DNA of 64,000 bases from the NCBI GenBank assembly GCA_026388715.1, contig JAPLJF010000035.1:1-64000 (forward strand), in the 5' to 3' direction. Positions 53,403-61,712 of this stretch are shown piece by piece (within the stretch, counting starts at the first letter, position 1; every line of letters begins with the position of its first letter). This DNA is from Deltaproteobacteria bacterium (GTDB lineage: Bacteria > Desulfobacterota > Desulfobulbia > Desulfobulbales > Desulfocapsaceae). The notes beneath the pieces were generated by a model, which was given only the letters and a program-made list of their open reading frames with translations, was not told the origin of the DNA and did no database searches. Both the position numbers and the translations under genes were made by a program.

Positions 53403-54599
53403 ATGTCAATGCCAGACCCACATGCACTCCTGTTTGAAATCCTGGACAACCTCAATCAGGATGAGCAACGGCGCCTTTCTCCTGCCGCCACTCTGAGCAT
53501 TCATGCCAAAAGAAGAAAGAACGAGACGAGAAGGGGTTACAGACAGGCCTATGCCCTGGATGCAGACCGCATCCTCCACTCCCGGGCCTACACCCGCTAC
53601 ATCGACAAGACCCAGGTCTTCTGCCTGATCGCCAACGACCACATCACCCACCGTGTCCTGCATGTGCAGCTGGTCTCCCGCATTGCCCGAACCATCGGCC
53701 GCTTTCTCCATCTCAACGAGGACCTTATTGAGGCCATCGCCCTTGGCCATGACATCGGCCACCCCCCTTTCGGTCACGATGGCGAACATTTCCTGGCCGC
53801 ACTCTGTACCAAACACGGCCTGCCACCCTTTCAGCACAATATCCAGTCGATACGCTTTCTCGATCAACTGGAACGCCAGGGACGAGGATGGAATCTCAGC
53901 CTGCAGACCCTGGATGGCATTCTCTGCCACGATGGCGAGCTGCACGCGCGCCACTTGACCCCTTTGCCCATAGACGATTTCACCGCTTTTGACCAGAAGC
54001 TGGCCGCCAAGCAGGCAGACCCCGCCATCAATCTGCACCCCGCCACCCTAGAAGGATGTGTGGTTCGCATGGCCGATACGATTGCCTATATCGGCCGCGA
54101 CATCGAGGATGCCATCACCCTGAAGCTGATCAAACGGGCAGATATCCCAAAGCCTTGTCGGCAGATTTTAGGGGAAAGCAATGGCTCCATTGTCTATACC
54201 CTGGTCACGGACCTGATCACCAACAGTCAGGTAGCAGATCCGGGCATGCAAGACAACCCTGCAACCAACCACATCGGATTCAGCGACGAGATCGCGGGCG
54301 CCTTAAAAGAACTCAAGCAGTTCAATTATGCCAGTATCTATCTGCATCCCCAGATAAAAATCAACATGCCCCTCATCAGAAACTGCTACGAGACGCTCTT
54401 TGAGTCCTACCTTGGTTGCCTGGAAAACAACGGCGCGACCATAGCAGCACCAAGTGATCTGATAAGCAACATGGCAGACTCACACCTGAATAACCAGACA
54501 CCGGCAACCATGGCCCGTGACTATATTGCCGGCATGACCGATGACTTTTTTCTGAAACAGGCCAGGGCTGCCGGCTGTGAGGTACCGCACAAACAATGA
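53403..54599 (+). CDS. Deoxyguanosinetriphosphate triphosphohydrolase-like protein
   Basis: This 398-residue HD-domain phosphohydrolase of the dGTPase-like family has an N-terminal R-x-x-Y-A-L-D-A-D-R-I-L-H-S-R-A-Y-T-R segment, the first metal His in H-R-V-L-H-V-Q-L, the H-D pair A-L-G-H-D-I-G-H-P-P-F-G-H-D-G-E and a late D in Y-I-G-R-D-I-E-D-A. It would hydrolyse dNTPs to nucleosides and triphosphate, controlling dNTP pools, and some relatives restrict phage. The stop overlaps the CLC gene by 4 nt, so the two are co-translated although functionally unrelated. Confidence 0.9.
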   Translation: MSMPDPHALLFEILDNLNQDEQRRLSPAATLSIHAKRRKNETRRGYRQAYALDADRILHSRAYTRYIDKTQVFCLIANDHITHRVLHVQLVSRIARTIGRFLHLNEDLIEAIALGHDIGHPPFGHDGEHFLAALCTKHGLPPFQHNIQSIRFLDQLERQGRGWNLSLQTLDGILCHDGELHARHLTPLPIDDFTAFDQKLAAKQADPAINLHPATLEGCVVRMADTIAYIGRDIEDAITLKLIKRADIPKPCRQILGESNGSIVYTLVTDLITNSQVADPGMQDNPATNHIGFSDEIAGALKELKQFNYASIYLHPQIKINMPLIRNCYETLFESYLGCLENNGATIAAPSDLISNMADSHLNNQTPATMARDYIAGMTDDFFLKQARAAGCEVPHKQ

Positions 54600-56377
54600 A
54601 GCTCACTTTACAGAAATTAATCCCCGGCGAAAATGTGCGGATGATGATCATTGCCACCTGTATCGGGTTGATGACCGGAGTCAGCATTATTCTCTTTCGA
54701 AGCGTGGTCGAAGGGGTAGAGACGATTTTCTTTACAGGCGGCAAAAAACTGCTTGGCATCCACCTGGGGGGGTGGCACCTGCTGCTCCTGCCCCTGATCC
54801 CCATGACCGGCATGGTCCTGCTGATCCCGCTGTCCCTGCTCTTTCCCGGCGAGGTGAACGGCTACGGCTTCACCAAATTCCTGCGCAAGGTGAACCTGGA
54901 AGGCGGGTTCATCAAGGCCAGGACCATCTTTCTCAAGCTCATATCCACTGCCCTGACCATCGGGACCGGAAACTCCGCCGGCGTCGAAGGGCCGATTGCC
55001 GCCATCGGCGGGGCCATTGGCTCGCAGATTGGCCAGATTTCCAGGGTATCAGGTGCCCGGATGAAGGTCTATATTGCCGCCGGCTGCGCCGGAGGTATTG
55101 CCGGTATCTTCAACGCCCCCCTGGCCGGCATCTTTTTTGCCTCGGAAATTGTCCTGCTCGGCACCTTCGAGATCTCATCCTTTTCCGCCCTGGTCATTGC
55201 CTCAGCCATATCCACGGTGGTCACCAGGGCCTGGTACGGTGAAAACCCGGCCTTTCCCATCCCGGCGTATCACCTGGTCAACCCCTTTGTCGAGCTGCCG
55301 ATCTACACCGTCATGGCCGTCATCACCGGCCTGATCGCCGTCTTTCATATCCGCATCTTTTACTTTATCCGCGACCAATACCAGGCCCTGCCCATCCATC
55401 CCCAGCTCAAACCACTGACCGGGGCCTTTATCATAGGCTGCATAGGCATGGCCTATCCTCAGATCATGGGCAATGGCTATCAGTTTATCGAGTCGGTTCT
55501 CAATGGCAGCGGCACCCTCCCCATCCTGGTTGCCCTGATCTTCCTCAAGATCATCGCCACCGCCATAACCCTTGGCTCCGGCGGCGCGGGCGGGGTCTTT
55601 GCCCCTGCCCTTTTTATCGGGGCGATGATCGGCGGCGCCTTTGGCTACCTGGCCAATATGCTCTCGCCCACCATGACTGCTGACCCGGGCGCCTACGCCA
55701 CTGTAGGCATCGGCACCTTTCTGGCCGCAGCGACCCACGCGCCCATGACCGCCACCTTCCTGCTCTTTGAAATGACCGGCAACTATACGATCATTGTGCC
55801 CATCATGCTCACCTCCATTATCAGTACCATGGTTGCCAAGAGATTAAATAAAGATTCCATCGACACGGTTGATTTCACCCGTGAAGGCATCGACATCCAT
55901 GAAGGCCGCGAAACGGCCATCATGAAATCCATCCGCGTCGGCAAGGCCATCACCGAAGATGTCGATTTCATCAGCGAAAAAGCCAACATCAACCAATTGT
56001 TGGAGATCTTTCGCATGGCCAAGAGTGGCTTTTATTTCCCCGTTGTCGATGACTCAGGGAAGATGACCGGGATCATCTCCATGCAGGATGTGAAGAATAT
56101 CCTGCAAAAAGACGAAGCAGAACGGGTCTGTTATCTGGTAGGGGGAATATGCAGTCGCGACGTGATCATGCTCACCCCCGATGACTCGCTCTATACGGCC
56201 ATGCAGCTCTTTGACATCAAAGGCCTGGAGGAGATCCCGGTTGTTGAAGATCTGGAGAATAAATGGGTAGTGGGCATGCTCAAGCGCCGGGACGTGATCG
56301 CCGCCTACAATCACGAAGTGCTGAAAAAAGGGATCAGTGAAAAGGCCGAAACGATCAGGATAACCTGTGGTGAGTGA
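54596..56377 (+). CDS. CLC-family chloride channel/transporter with CBS pair
   Basis: This 593-residue integral membrane protein has the ClC fold (residues ~15-430, many hydrophobic segments). G-N-S-A-G-V-E-G-P keeps the gating glutamate but has Val in place of the usual Arg of G-R-E-G-P, and the second filter motif is G-S-G-G-A-G-G-V-F-A-P-A-L. A cytoplasmic CBS pair follows (~450-580), with V-G-K-A-I-T-E-D-V, G-I-I-S-M-Q-D-V and M-L-K-R-R-D-V. It moves chloride or another anion by channel or proton-exchange mechanism. Its start overlaps the upstream dGTPase gene. Confidence 0.92.
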   Translation: MKLTLQKLIPGENVRMMIIATCIGLMTGVSIILFRSVVEGVETIFFTGGKKLLGIHLGGWHLLLLPLIPMTGMVLLIPLSLLFPGEVNGYGFTKFLRKVNLEGGFIKARTIFLKLISTALTIGTGNSAGVEGPIAAIGGAIGSQIGQISRVSGARMKVYIAAGCAGGIAGIFNAPLAGIFFASEIVLLGTFEISSFSALVIASAISTVVTRAWYGENPAFPIPAYHLVNPFVELPIYTVMAVITGLIAVFHIRIFYFIRDQYQALPIHPQLKPLTGAFIIGCIGMAYPQIMGNGYQFIESVLNGSGTLPILVALIFLKIIATAITLGSGGAGGVFAPALFIGAMIGGAFGYLANMLSPTMTADPGAYATVGIGTFLAAATHAPMTATFLLFEMTGNYTIIVPIMLTSIISTMVAKRLNKDSIDTVDFTREGIDIHEGRETAIMKSIRVGKAITEDVDFISEKANINQLLEIFRMAKSGFYFPVVDDSGKMTGIISMQDVKNILQKDEAERVCYLVGGICSRDVIMLTPDDSLYTAMQLFDIKGLEEIPVVEDLENKWVVGMLKRRDVIAAYNHEVLKKGISEKAETIRITCGE

Positions 56378-56496
56378 GAACCGGGTTCTTCTCGTACTCC
56401 ATCATTTATTTATACAAACAATGCCAAAATCATGGTAGATTAGTAATTGATTTACTGACTTAGATTAGAGACAATTTATATCCTGTTTTATTATAC

Positions 56497-56573
56497 GCGC
56501 TCGTAGCTCAGCTGGATAGAGCACTGGACTTCGAATCCAGGTGTCGGGGGTCCGAATCCCTCCGGGCGCACCA
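56497..56573 (+). tRNA. tRNA-Arg (anticodon TCG)
   Basis: This is a complete 77-nt cloverleaf. The acceptor GCGCTCG pairs with CGGGCGC and ACCA is encoded at the 3' end. The D arm has AGCTCAGCTGGATAGAGC, the anticodon stem CTGGA/TCCAG frames the loop CTTCGAA (anticodon TCG), and the T arm has GGTCCGAATCC. Confidence 0.97.
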
Positions 56574-56627
56574 GTTTCAAGCACTTCCAAAAAGCAACAA
56601 AGACCTGCTTTCTTTATTTCCCCACCC

Positions 56628-57074
56628 TTGAACGATTTTCTCCTCCATCATAGCCTGACAGCGCTCTTTGTAATCAGTTTTCTGGCGGCAACCATCCTGC
56701 CGCTCGGCTCCGAATGGCTGGTGGTCACCCTGATCCTGCAGGCACACCAGGTAGAAGAGGTGGTGATGGTGGCAACACTGGGCAACTTTCTGGGAGCCTG
56801 CACCACTTACGGCATTGGATTTTGGGGCTCTTCTTTTCTGGTAACAAAAATCCTGCGCATTGATGAGGCCCGGTTCAACAAGACGGTTCTTCTTTACCGG
56901 AAATACGGTTCCTGGTCTCTCCTGCTCTCCTGGGTACCCATCATCGGCGACCCACTGTGCCTGGTCAGCGGATCATTCCGTCTGAACTTCCTGTTGTTTT
57001 CTCTTCTCACATTCAGCGGCAAATTAACCAGATATATTGTTGTTGCCACCGTCACTGCCGGCACTATGGGATAA
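56628..57074 (+). CDS. YqaA/DedA-related (SNARE-associated family) membrane protein
   Basis: This ~149-residue protein has about four membrane segments. It starts [23 protein letters not shown], as in YqaA proteins, followed by [15 protein letters not shown] and [14 protein letters not shown]. These proteins belong to the DedA superfamily, members of which flip lipids. The frame is open through the tRNA gene, so the real start must be later; TTG at 56628 fits the family N-terminus, but it lacks a Shine-Dalgarno sequence. Confidence 0.75.
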   Translation: MNDFLLHHSLTALFVISFLAATILPLGSEWLVVTLILQAHQVEEVVMVATLGNFLGACTTYGIGFWGSSFLVTKILRIDEARFNKTVLLYRKYGSWSLLLSWVPIIGDPLCLVSGSFRLNFLLFSLLTFSGKLTRYIVVATVTAGTMG

Positions 57075-57269
57075 TCGCATTGCCATCATCAGCAACAATT
57101 GACATAGCCGGTTCCTCGCTGTTTCAGATGGGTAATACAGGATACCCCAGTAATTCCAGCCATAAGAACTATAGCGGTATCCACTGTCAAGACACAAAAT
57201 CTCCAAGATAAAGGTAGCAATTCTCGGAGAAGGACTTAAGGACTCAATTGCGTAGTGGCAAGAGGATTA

Positions 57270-57297
57270 TTGGGTAGCACAGCATAACCCGACAACC
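57270..57297. repeat. REP-like palindrome, copy 2
   Basis: TTGGGTAGCACAGCATAACCCGACAACC shares the core AGCRCAGCATAACCCGA with the copy at 14005-14032. Confidence 0.4.
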
Positions 57298-57328
57298 ATG
57301 GTTCATTCCCCCGTCACCATCGAAAAAT

Positions 57329-57372
57329 GATATGATTAGCTTGCATATTCATAAACAAATTGATACGATTAG
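57329..57372 (+). promoter_or_regulatory. Candidate fic promoter with direct repeats
   Basis: GATATGATTAG (57329-57339) and GATACGATTAG (57362-57372) are 33 bp apart. TTGCAT (57341-57346) and TACGAT (57364-57369) are separated by 17 nt and could be -35 and -10 boxes. The second repeat overlaps the -10 box, suggesting regulator binding there. The ATG at 57376 is only 6 nt beyond the -10 box. Confidence 0.35.
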
Positions 57373-57375
57373 TCC

Positions 57376-58512
57376 ATGCAAACGAATCATTGGATATGGC
57401 AACACCGCAACTGGCCTGCATTTTCATATGATGCCAGTGTATTGCTCGCAGACATAGGCGTTGTTTCTCGACTGGCAGGAAGATTGGATACGATCTATCG
57501 CACACTGAACAACAAAGAACAGATGACCGTTCAGGAGCAGGTGCTGGCAGATGATGCCATGGAAACATCTGCTATCGAAGGAGAAGTCCTTCGCCGCAGC
57601 TCAGTTCGGGCATCAATCCGCAGGCGACTCGGTCTGCCCGGAGATTCCGCAGACTGGGACGCCCAGGCGGATGGCCTTGTTTCCGTGCTGCTTGATGCAA
57701 GAAACAGGCAGTACCAGTCATTAACAAAAGAAAGGCTATGCGGCTGGCATGCAGCCCTGTTTCCTTCCGGTTATTCAGGGATGACAAAAATTCGGGTCGG
57801 TCACTACCGCGGCGAAGAAGAAATGCAGATTGTGTCCGGCCCATTCGGCAAGGAAACGGTTCATTACATCGCTCCACCACAAAAAATCCTGTTCAACGAG
57901 ATGGATCAATTTCTTTACTGGGTTAACAGTAACAATGAACAAGAACCCCTGATTAAGGCCGGAATCACTCACTTGTGGTTTATTATGATCCATCCTTTTG
58001 ACGACGGCAACGGACGAATTGGCAGAGCCATTACCGATTACCAACTAGCAGGAAATTATCCGGCTGTCATACAACTCGCCTCCTTCTCCAAGCATATCAG
58101 CATAGACAGAAAAGGTTATTATCGTATCCTTGAGACTACCGGCAAAAACGGACTGGATATAACCGGCTGGCTTCTATGGTTTTTGCAGACCCTTAAAGCT
58201 GCCATAAATGAATCAGAATGGGTCGTTGAAAGAGTTGTCCGGAAAGCTGATTTTTGGCAGCACCATAAGAACACTTCCCTCAATGCAAGACAACATAAGG
58301 CAATCAACCGGCTGCTGGATGCCGGAGAAAGATTTGAAGGAGGCATGACAACCCGAAAATATGCAGGAATGACGAAGTGCAGCAAAGTAACAGCCAGTCG
58401 TGACTTAAGCGATCTTGTCGAAAAATATATTCTTCAAAAATGTCCAGGAAAAGGAAGAAGCACAAGTTACGAACTTTGTCACATCAAAGGCTCAATGAAC
58501 CGAAATCACTAA
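57376..58512 (+). CDS. Fic-domain protein with N-terminal inhibitory helix (class II)
   Basis: This 378-residue protein has a DUF4172-like N-terminus containing the inhibitory motif T-S-A-I-E-G ([S/T]xxxE[G/N], ~62-67), then a Fic domain with catalytic H-P-F-D-D-G-N-G-R-I-G-R (~206). The C-terminal winged-helix region (~300-365) has T-T-R-K-Y-A-G-M and V-T-A-S-R-D-L-S-D-L. Fic enzymes usually transfer AMP to protein hydroxyls. The built-in inhibitory helix means no separate antitoxin is needed, and the winged helix suggests DNA binding or self-regulation. It is a single gene in an accessory region. Confidence 0.9.
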   Translation: MQTNHWIWQHRNWPAFSYDASVLLADIGVVSRLAGRLDTIYRTLNNKEQMTVQEQVLADDAMETSAIEGEVLRRSSVRASIRRRLGLPGDSADWDAQADGLVSVLLDARNRQYQSLTKERLCGWHAALFPSGYSGMTKIRVGHYRGEEEMQIVSGPFGKETVHYIAPPQKILFNEMDQFLYWVNSNNEQEPLIKAGITHLWFIMIHPFDDGNGRIGRAITDYQLAGNYPAVIQLASFSKHISIDRKGYYRILETTGKNGLDITGWLLWFLQTLKAAINESEWVVERVVRKADFWQHHKNTSLNARQHKAINRLLDAGERFEGGMTTRKYAGMTKCSKVTASRDLSDLVEKYILQKCPGKGRSTSYELCHIKGSMNRNH

Positions 58513-58626
58513 CCTTGAACTGCTACAATAAACGGGGGAAGGTCAATTTCATGTCTTCCTCCTTTTTCAGGTTTTTAGACCGAAATCGCTAACTTTACAA
58601 TGGTACAGTTTTAAGGGGCAAAGTCA
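58499..58626 (+). repeat. Two imperfect ~47-bp direct repeats
   Basis: ACCGAAATCACTAACCTT at 58499 is repeated as ACCGAAATCGCTAACTTT at 58579, 80 bp later. Both are followed by a CTACAATAAACGGGG / GTACAGTTTTAAGGGG type continuation and GGTCA / AAGTCA. The first copy covers the last codons of the fic gene. Confidence 0.5.
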
Positions 58627-58768
58627 GTTGCATTGATCAAAAGGAATCACTTCTTATTCCAAAAAGCATTCAAGTTGACACCGAGAAGGCAAGCGAGCAG
58701 CGACGAAGCAGAGAAGTCACAAGGTTGGGCCAGGCACGTCTTTTTTGTACCGTAACCAAACAAGCCCT
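58513..58768. other. Gap after fic
   Basis: Apart from the direct repeats just listed, no gene or terminator is seen. The DNA resembles decayed sequence next to the sugar-transferase remnant. Confidence 0.4.
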
Positions 58769-58960
58769 CTACATCGCACCTTTCCCTGTCAAAACAATCC
58801 GGATCGTCCGCAAAAAATCATGAGATCCAAGATCACGCAGCGGTTCTTGACAGAGTAAAAATCGTACATCATCTTCTGGCGCACATCTTCGATGCAATTG
58901 CCGTAGGGGTAATTGATCTGCGCCCATCCCGTGATCCCCGGCGTTACCATATGCCATCCG
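58769..58960 (-). pseudogene. Truncated, frameshifted sugar-transferase remnant 1
   Basis: Only the C-terminal ~60 residues of a bacterial sugar transferase (exopolysaccharide/undecaprenyl-phosphate glycosyl-1-phosphate type) remain. T-P-G-I-T-G-W-A-Q-I-N-Y-P-Y-G, then D-V-R-Q-K-M-M-Y-D-F-Y and K-N-R, read in one frame; the closing L-R-T-I-R-I-V-L-T-G-K-G is in another. The frame changes near the A6 run at 58812-58817. The 5' part is gone. Confidence 0.75.
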
Positions 58961-59069
58961 ACGAAGTCATTCATCCCCACTGAAGGGCAGATCCAGCCCA
59001 ATGACACCCGCGCTTTCGCAATATCCACCAGCAAAGAACCGCACAGCCACGACACTCATGCCCGCCGCC

Positions 59070-60092
59070 TCAGCCTGGGTTCCCATACCCCTCGGGATTG
59101 TTCTTCTGCCAGCGCCAATGGTCCCGGCACATCTCCTCAAGCCCCAATTCTGCCTGCCAGCCCAGCGCCTCGCGGGCCAGGGTCGGGTCGGCATAGCAGG
59201 CCGCAATGTCCCCCGGCCTTCGGGCCGTGACCACATGGGGAATCGGACGCCCGGAAGCCTGGGCGAAGGCCGCCACCATCTCGAGCACCGAATAGCCACG
59301 GCCGGTTCCGAGGTTGCAGAGCACAAGCCCTGGACTTTCCGCCAGGGTCCGCAGGGCATGCACATGGCCCCGCGCCAGGTCCATCACATGGATGTAGTCA
59401 CGCACCCCGGTGCCGTCCGGGGTCGGGTAATCACCGCCGAATACGGAGAGCTGCGCCAGCCGGCCCACCGCTACCTGGGCGACATAGGGCATAAGGTTGT
59501 TTGGGACACCAGCCGGATCCTCGCCGATCCGGCCGGAGGGATGCGCCCCCACCGGGTTGAAGTAGCGAAGGATGGCGACCTGCAGGGCAGGGTCCGCGAC
59601 CCGCGCATCCTGCAGGATCTGCTCGACCATCAGCTTTGTCTGGCCATAGGGGTTGGTGGGGCGGACCGGAAAATCCTCGCGGATCGGCACGGAATCCGGG
59701 TCGCCATAGACGCAGGCCGAGGAGGAAAAGACGATCTGCTTCACCTGGTGCGCCGCCATGCATTCAAGGAGCACCAGGGTTCCGGTCACATTGTTGTGGT
59801 AGTAACGCAACGGCTCGGCGATGCTCTCACCCACCGCCTTGAGGCCGGCAAAATGGATCACACCGGAAATGGGATAGGCCCGGAACACCGCGTCAAGAGC
59901 CGCCCGGTCGAGCAGGTCCACATCATGTACGGCCACGGGCTTGCCGGTAAGCAGCTGGACCCGCGCCAGGGCTTCGGGGCTCGAGTTGACAAAGTTGTCA
60001 ACCACCACAATCTCGTAGCCGGCCTGCTGCAGTTCCACGATGGTATGGGAACCGATGTAACCGGCGCCGCCGGTTACGAGTATATGTGCCAT
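59070..60092 (-). CDS. galE: UDP-glucose 4-epimerase
   Basis: GalE interconverts UDP-glucose and UDP-galactose for surface polysaccharides. The 340-residue SDR protein has the NAD motif [28 protein letters not shown], the catalytic serine in F-S-S-S-A-C-V-Y-G, the Y-x-x-x-K pair in N-P-Y-G-Q-T-K, and R-Y-F-N-P-V-G-A-H. Typical length. It is noticeably GC-rich compared with the flanking remnants, consistent with arrival by transfer. Confidence 0.93.
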   Translation of the reverse strand: MAHILVTGGAGYIGSHTIVELQQAGYEIVVVDNFVNSSPEALARVQLLTGKPVAVHDVDLLDRAALDAVFRAYPISGVIHFAGLKAVGESIAEPLRYYHNNVTGTLVLLECMAAHQVKQIVFSSSACVYGDPDSVPIREDFPVRPTNPYGQTKLMVEQILQDARVADPALQVAILRYFNPVGAHPSGRIGEDPAGVPNNLMPYVAQVAVGRLAQLSVFGGDYPTPDGTGVRDYIHVMDLARGHVHALRTLAESPGLVLCNLGTGRGYSVLEMVAAFAQASGRPIPHVVTARRPGDIAACYADPTLAREALGWQAELGLEEMCRDHWRWQKNNPEGYGNPG

Positions 60093-60174
60093 TGCCTGTC
60101 CTACCTCTCTCTTTTTTAATTATACATCAATATCGACCTCGGTCGGCTCAAACGTGACCATCATCTTATATCAA

Positions 60175-60425
60175 TCAGTGGGTCACGCCTTCGCGCCGAA
60201 TTACCCTCAAAACAGTCTGAACGATAATTTTGATGTCCAGCAGAAAGGACTGATTCACAAGATAATAATGATCAAACTCCACCTTAACGGGAATAGGCAG
60301 CTCATCCCTGCCGTTTATCTGCGCCCATCCCGTAAGGCCTGGAGTCAGCCTGTGAATCCCTTTTTGAGTTCTCAGCTCAATCAGATCATCCTGGTTGAAG
60401 AGAGCAGGCCGGGGGCCAACAATCA
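60175..60425 (-). pseudogene. Truncated sugar-transferase remnant 2
   Basis: The last ~83 residues of a WcaJ/PglC-type sugar transferase are present: V-G-P-R-P-A-L-F, then T-P-G-L-T-G-W-A-Q-I-N-G-R-D-E-L, and K-V-E-F-D-H-Y-Y. The membrane and catalytic N-terminal part before G-P-R-P is missing. Codons continue in frame upstream to ~60501 without homology. It is unlike remnant 1 in sequence. Confidence 0.72.
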
Positions 60426-60514
60426 CCCGCCATACCCGGAGGCAAGCAACGGCTACTATTTCTCTGTTACCACCGGGAAGGAATAGTAGCCGGTTTTTCA
60501 TCGGGAGTCTGTTT

Positions 60515-60551
60515 GTTGGGTTACGGTGCTAAAAGACTCACCTAACCCAAC
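60515..60551. repeat. GTTGGGTTA/TAACCCAAC palindrome
   Basis: A 9-bp perfect inverted repeat has a 19-nt spacer. It belongs to the same REP-like class as the sites at 14005 and 57270 (GGTTA...TAACC). Confidence 0.45.
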
Positions 60552-60627
60552 CTTGTATTCTACAATAAGGGGATAAACGGTAGCGTCCCCTTTTCGCTTT
60601 AGGGTCGGGACACACCAGTAAAACTTG

Positions 60628-60954
60628 TCACATGAAGATCGGGGATAGCTTCGCCAATACTTCATCCATGATCGACTCTGGTAATGTGTCCACCTTGCGT
60701 CCATTGCGAGAACCAAGATCAAGTACACGGGGCTGATCGCAACGAATAATGCCGGATGTCTTGATGCCAGTGATAGGGACAGCAAACCCAATGCGGCGAG
60801 CGAAATCACCACCGTTTGTGATTGGGCAGATCACTGGCAATTTGGTTGCCTCGTTGAACTCGGTTGGAGATACAACTAAAACAGGACGACTGCCACGCTG
60901 TTCTCGCCCTTCGGTCGGATCAAGTGAGACCAGATAAATGTCGCCACGCCTCAT
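60628..60954 (-). CDS. mazF: MazF/PemK-family mRNA interferase toxin
   Basis: This 108-residue toxin begins M-R-R-G-D-I-Y-L-V-S-L-D-P-T-E-G-x-E-Q-x-G-S-R-P-V-L-V-V-S, the typical PemK/MazF start with catalytic-site arginine. It continues with L-P-V-I-C-P-I-T-N and G-I-I-R-C-D-Q-P-R-V-L-D. It should cleave mRNA when not bound by the antitoxin. It overlaps the upstream antitoxin gene by 4 nt. It is ChpB-like in length; the symbol indicates the family only. Confidence 0.9.
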   Translation of the reverse strand: MRRGDIYLVSLDPTEGREQRGSRPVLVVSPTEFNEATKLPVICPITNGGDFARRIGFAVPITGIKTSGIIRCDQPRVLDLGSRNGRKVDTLPESIMDEVLAKLSPIFM

Positions 60955-61208
60955 ATCAACTCACCACCCACGGCAGGTGCATCAACCCATTCACGATCTT
61001 CTGCCGATTGCGGTTGTGAATAGTCCGAGGCGGCAAGGAGTTCAGCGAGTGTGTAATGCGGCCTATGCCTGGGTTCGACCACCAGGCAGCCATCGCTGAC
61101 GATCACGCCTACTGTAGCCCCTGCTTGCAGGTGAAGTTGATCGAGGAATGCCGGGGGAACGGCCAACATGACCGAACCGCCAACCTTGCGTAGATTGGTT
61201 GTGTACAT
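60951..61208 (-). CDS. mazE: MazE-family (AbrB-fold) antitoxin
   Basis: This 85-residue protein has an N-terminal SpoVT/AbrB swapped-hairpin domain (L-R-K-V-G-G-S-V-M-L-A-V-P-P-A-F-L, then G-A-T-V-G-V-I-V) and an acidic, disordered C-terminus that would wrap the toxin. GGAGGTG five nt upstream supports the ATG at 61208. The antitoxin-first order and 4-nt overlap with mazF are typical. It probably represses its own promoter; the upstream DNA is very AT-rich with TATAAT around 61220-61235. Confidence 0.87.
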   Translation of the reverse strand: MYTTNLRKVGGSVMLAVPPAFLDQLHLQAGATVGVIVSDGCLVVEPRHRPHYTLAELLAASDYSQPQSAEDREWVDAPAVGGELI

Positions 61209-61453
61209 GATGCACCTCCATTGGTTAAATTATATATAAATATAACTTTTTCCAGCCTTGATTGCAAGTTCTTTTGCAGACGAACAGAAAAGTTAAAAAG
61301 AAGAAGGAGAAAAATGATTTGCCTTGATATACAAATGGAGTGCGTAAAGTCCGAGAGAAATCGGAAGGCATTTCGGCTGGACAGATGGAGAAAGTCAGGA
61401 TGAGGTTGAACGAAACACCCATTTGTCAAGACCCCATTTGTTTCCGGATTGGC

Positions 61454-61506
61454 CACGAAGCCTATATTGTCAAGCTGTAACCCAACCCACGCTCTTTTGG
61501 TGGATA
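61454..61506. repeat. ~53-bp dispersed repeat, copy 1
   Basis: The segment from CACGAAG through ATATTGTC, GCTGTAA and CTCTTTTGG to GGATA matches the one at 63088-63141 at about four of five positions. Both are between genes of the accessory region. Confidence 0.6.
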
Positions 61507-61526
61507 GTTCCAATCAATTTCAGTAG

Positions 61527-61695
61527 TGCCCGGTTTGGAAATTGCAATAGCCGTCCAGAACGGCCAAATCCCCCCTAACCCCCCTTTTTCAAAGGGGGGA
61601 CTTTTTATGCTTCCCCCTTTGAAAAAGGGGGATTGAGGGGGATTTACTGTACACGGAAGCAACATTTTTACCGGATGCAATTTTTAAACCGGACA
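61527..61695. repeat. 169-bp MITE-like inverted-repeat element, copy 2
   Basis: The ends read TGCCCGGTTTGGAAATTGCAAT and, on the other strand, TGTCCGGTTTAAAAATTGCAT, the same terminus as copy 1 at 10143-10311. The length is also exactly 169 bp. The middle is a nested palindrome of CCCCCC/GGGGGG runs (ATCCCCCC ... GGGGGATTT) that differs from copy 1. Confidence 0.7.
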
Positions 61696-61712
61696 ATGCT
61701 GAATCAATTTGA

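Larger units (their letters stand above)
57075..57375. other. Gap between the YqaA-like and fic genes
   Basis: No gene is supported. The gap contains a REP-like copy (57270-57297) and the candidate fic promoter with its two GATAYGATTAG repeats near 57329-57372. Confidence 0.45.
61209..61712. other. 504-bp gap upstream of mazE
   Basis: No gene is supported. The gap contains the mazE promoter region, a ~53-bp dispersed repeat (61454-61506) and the second 169-bp inverted-repeat element (61527-61695). Confidence 0.5.

Noticed and set aside
59001-60119. 372-codon plus-strand open frame over galE
   Set aside because: galE on the other strand has all catalytic motifs; this frame has none.
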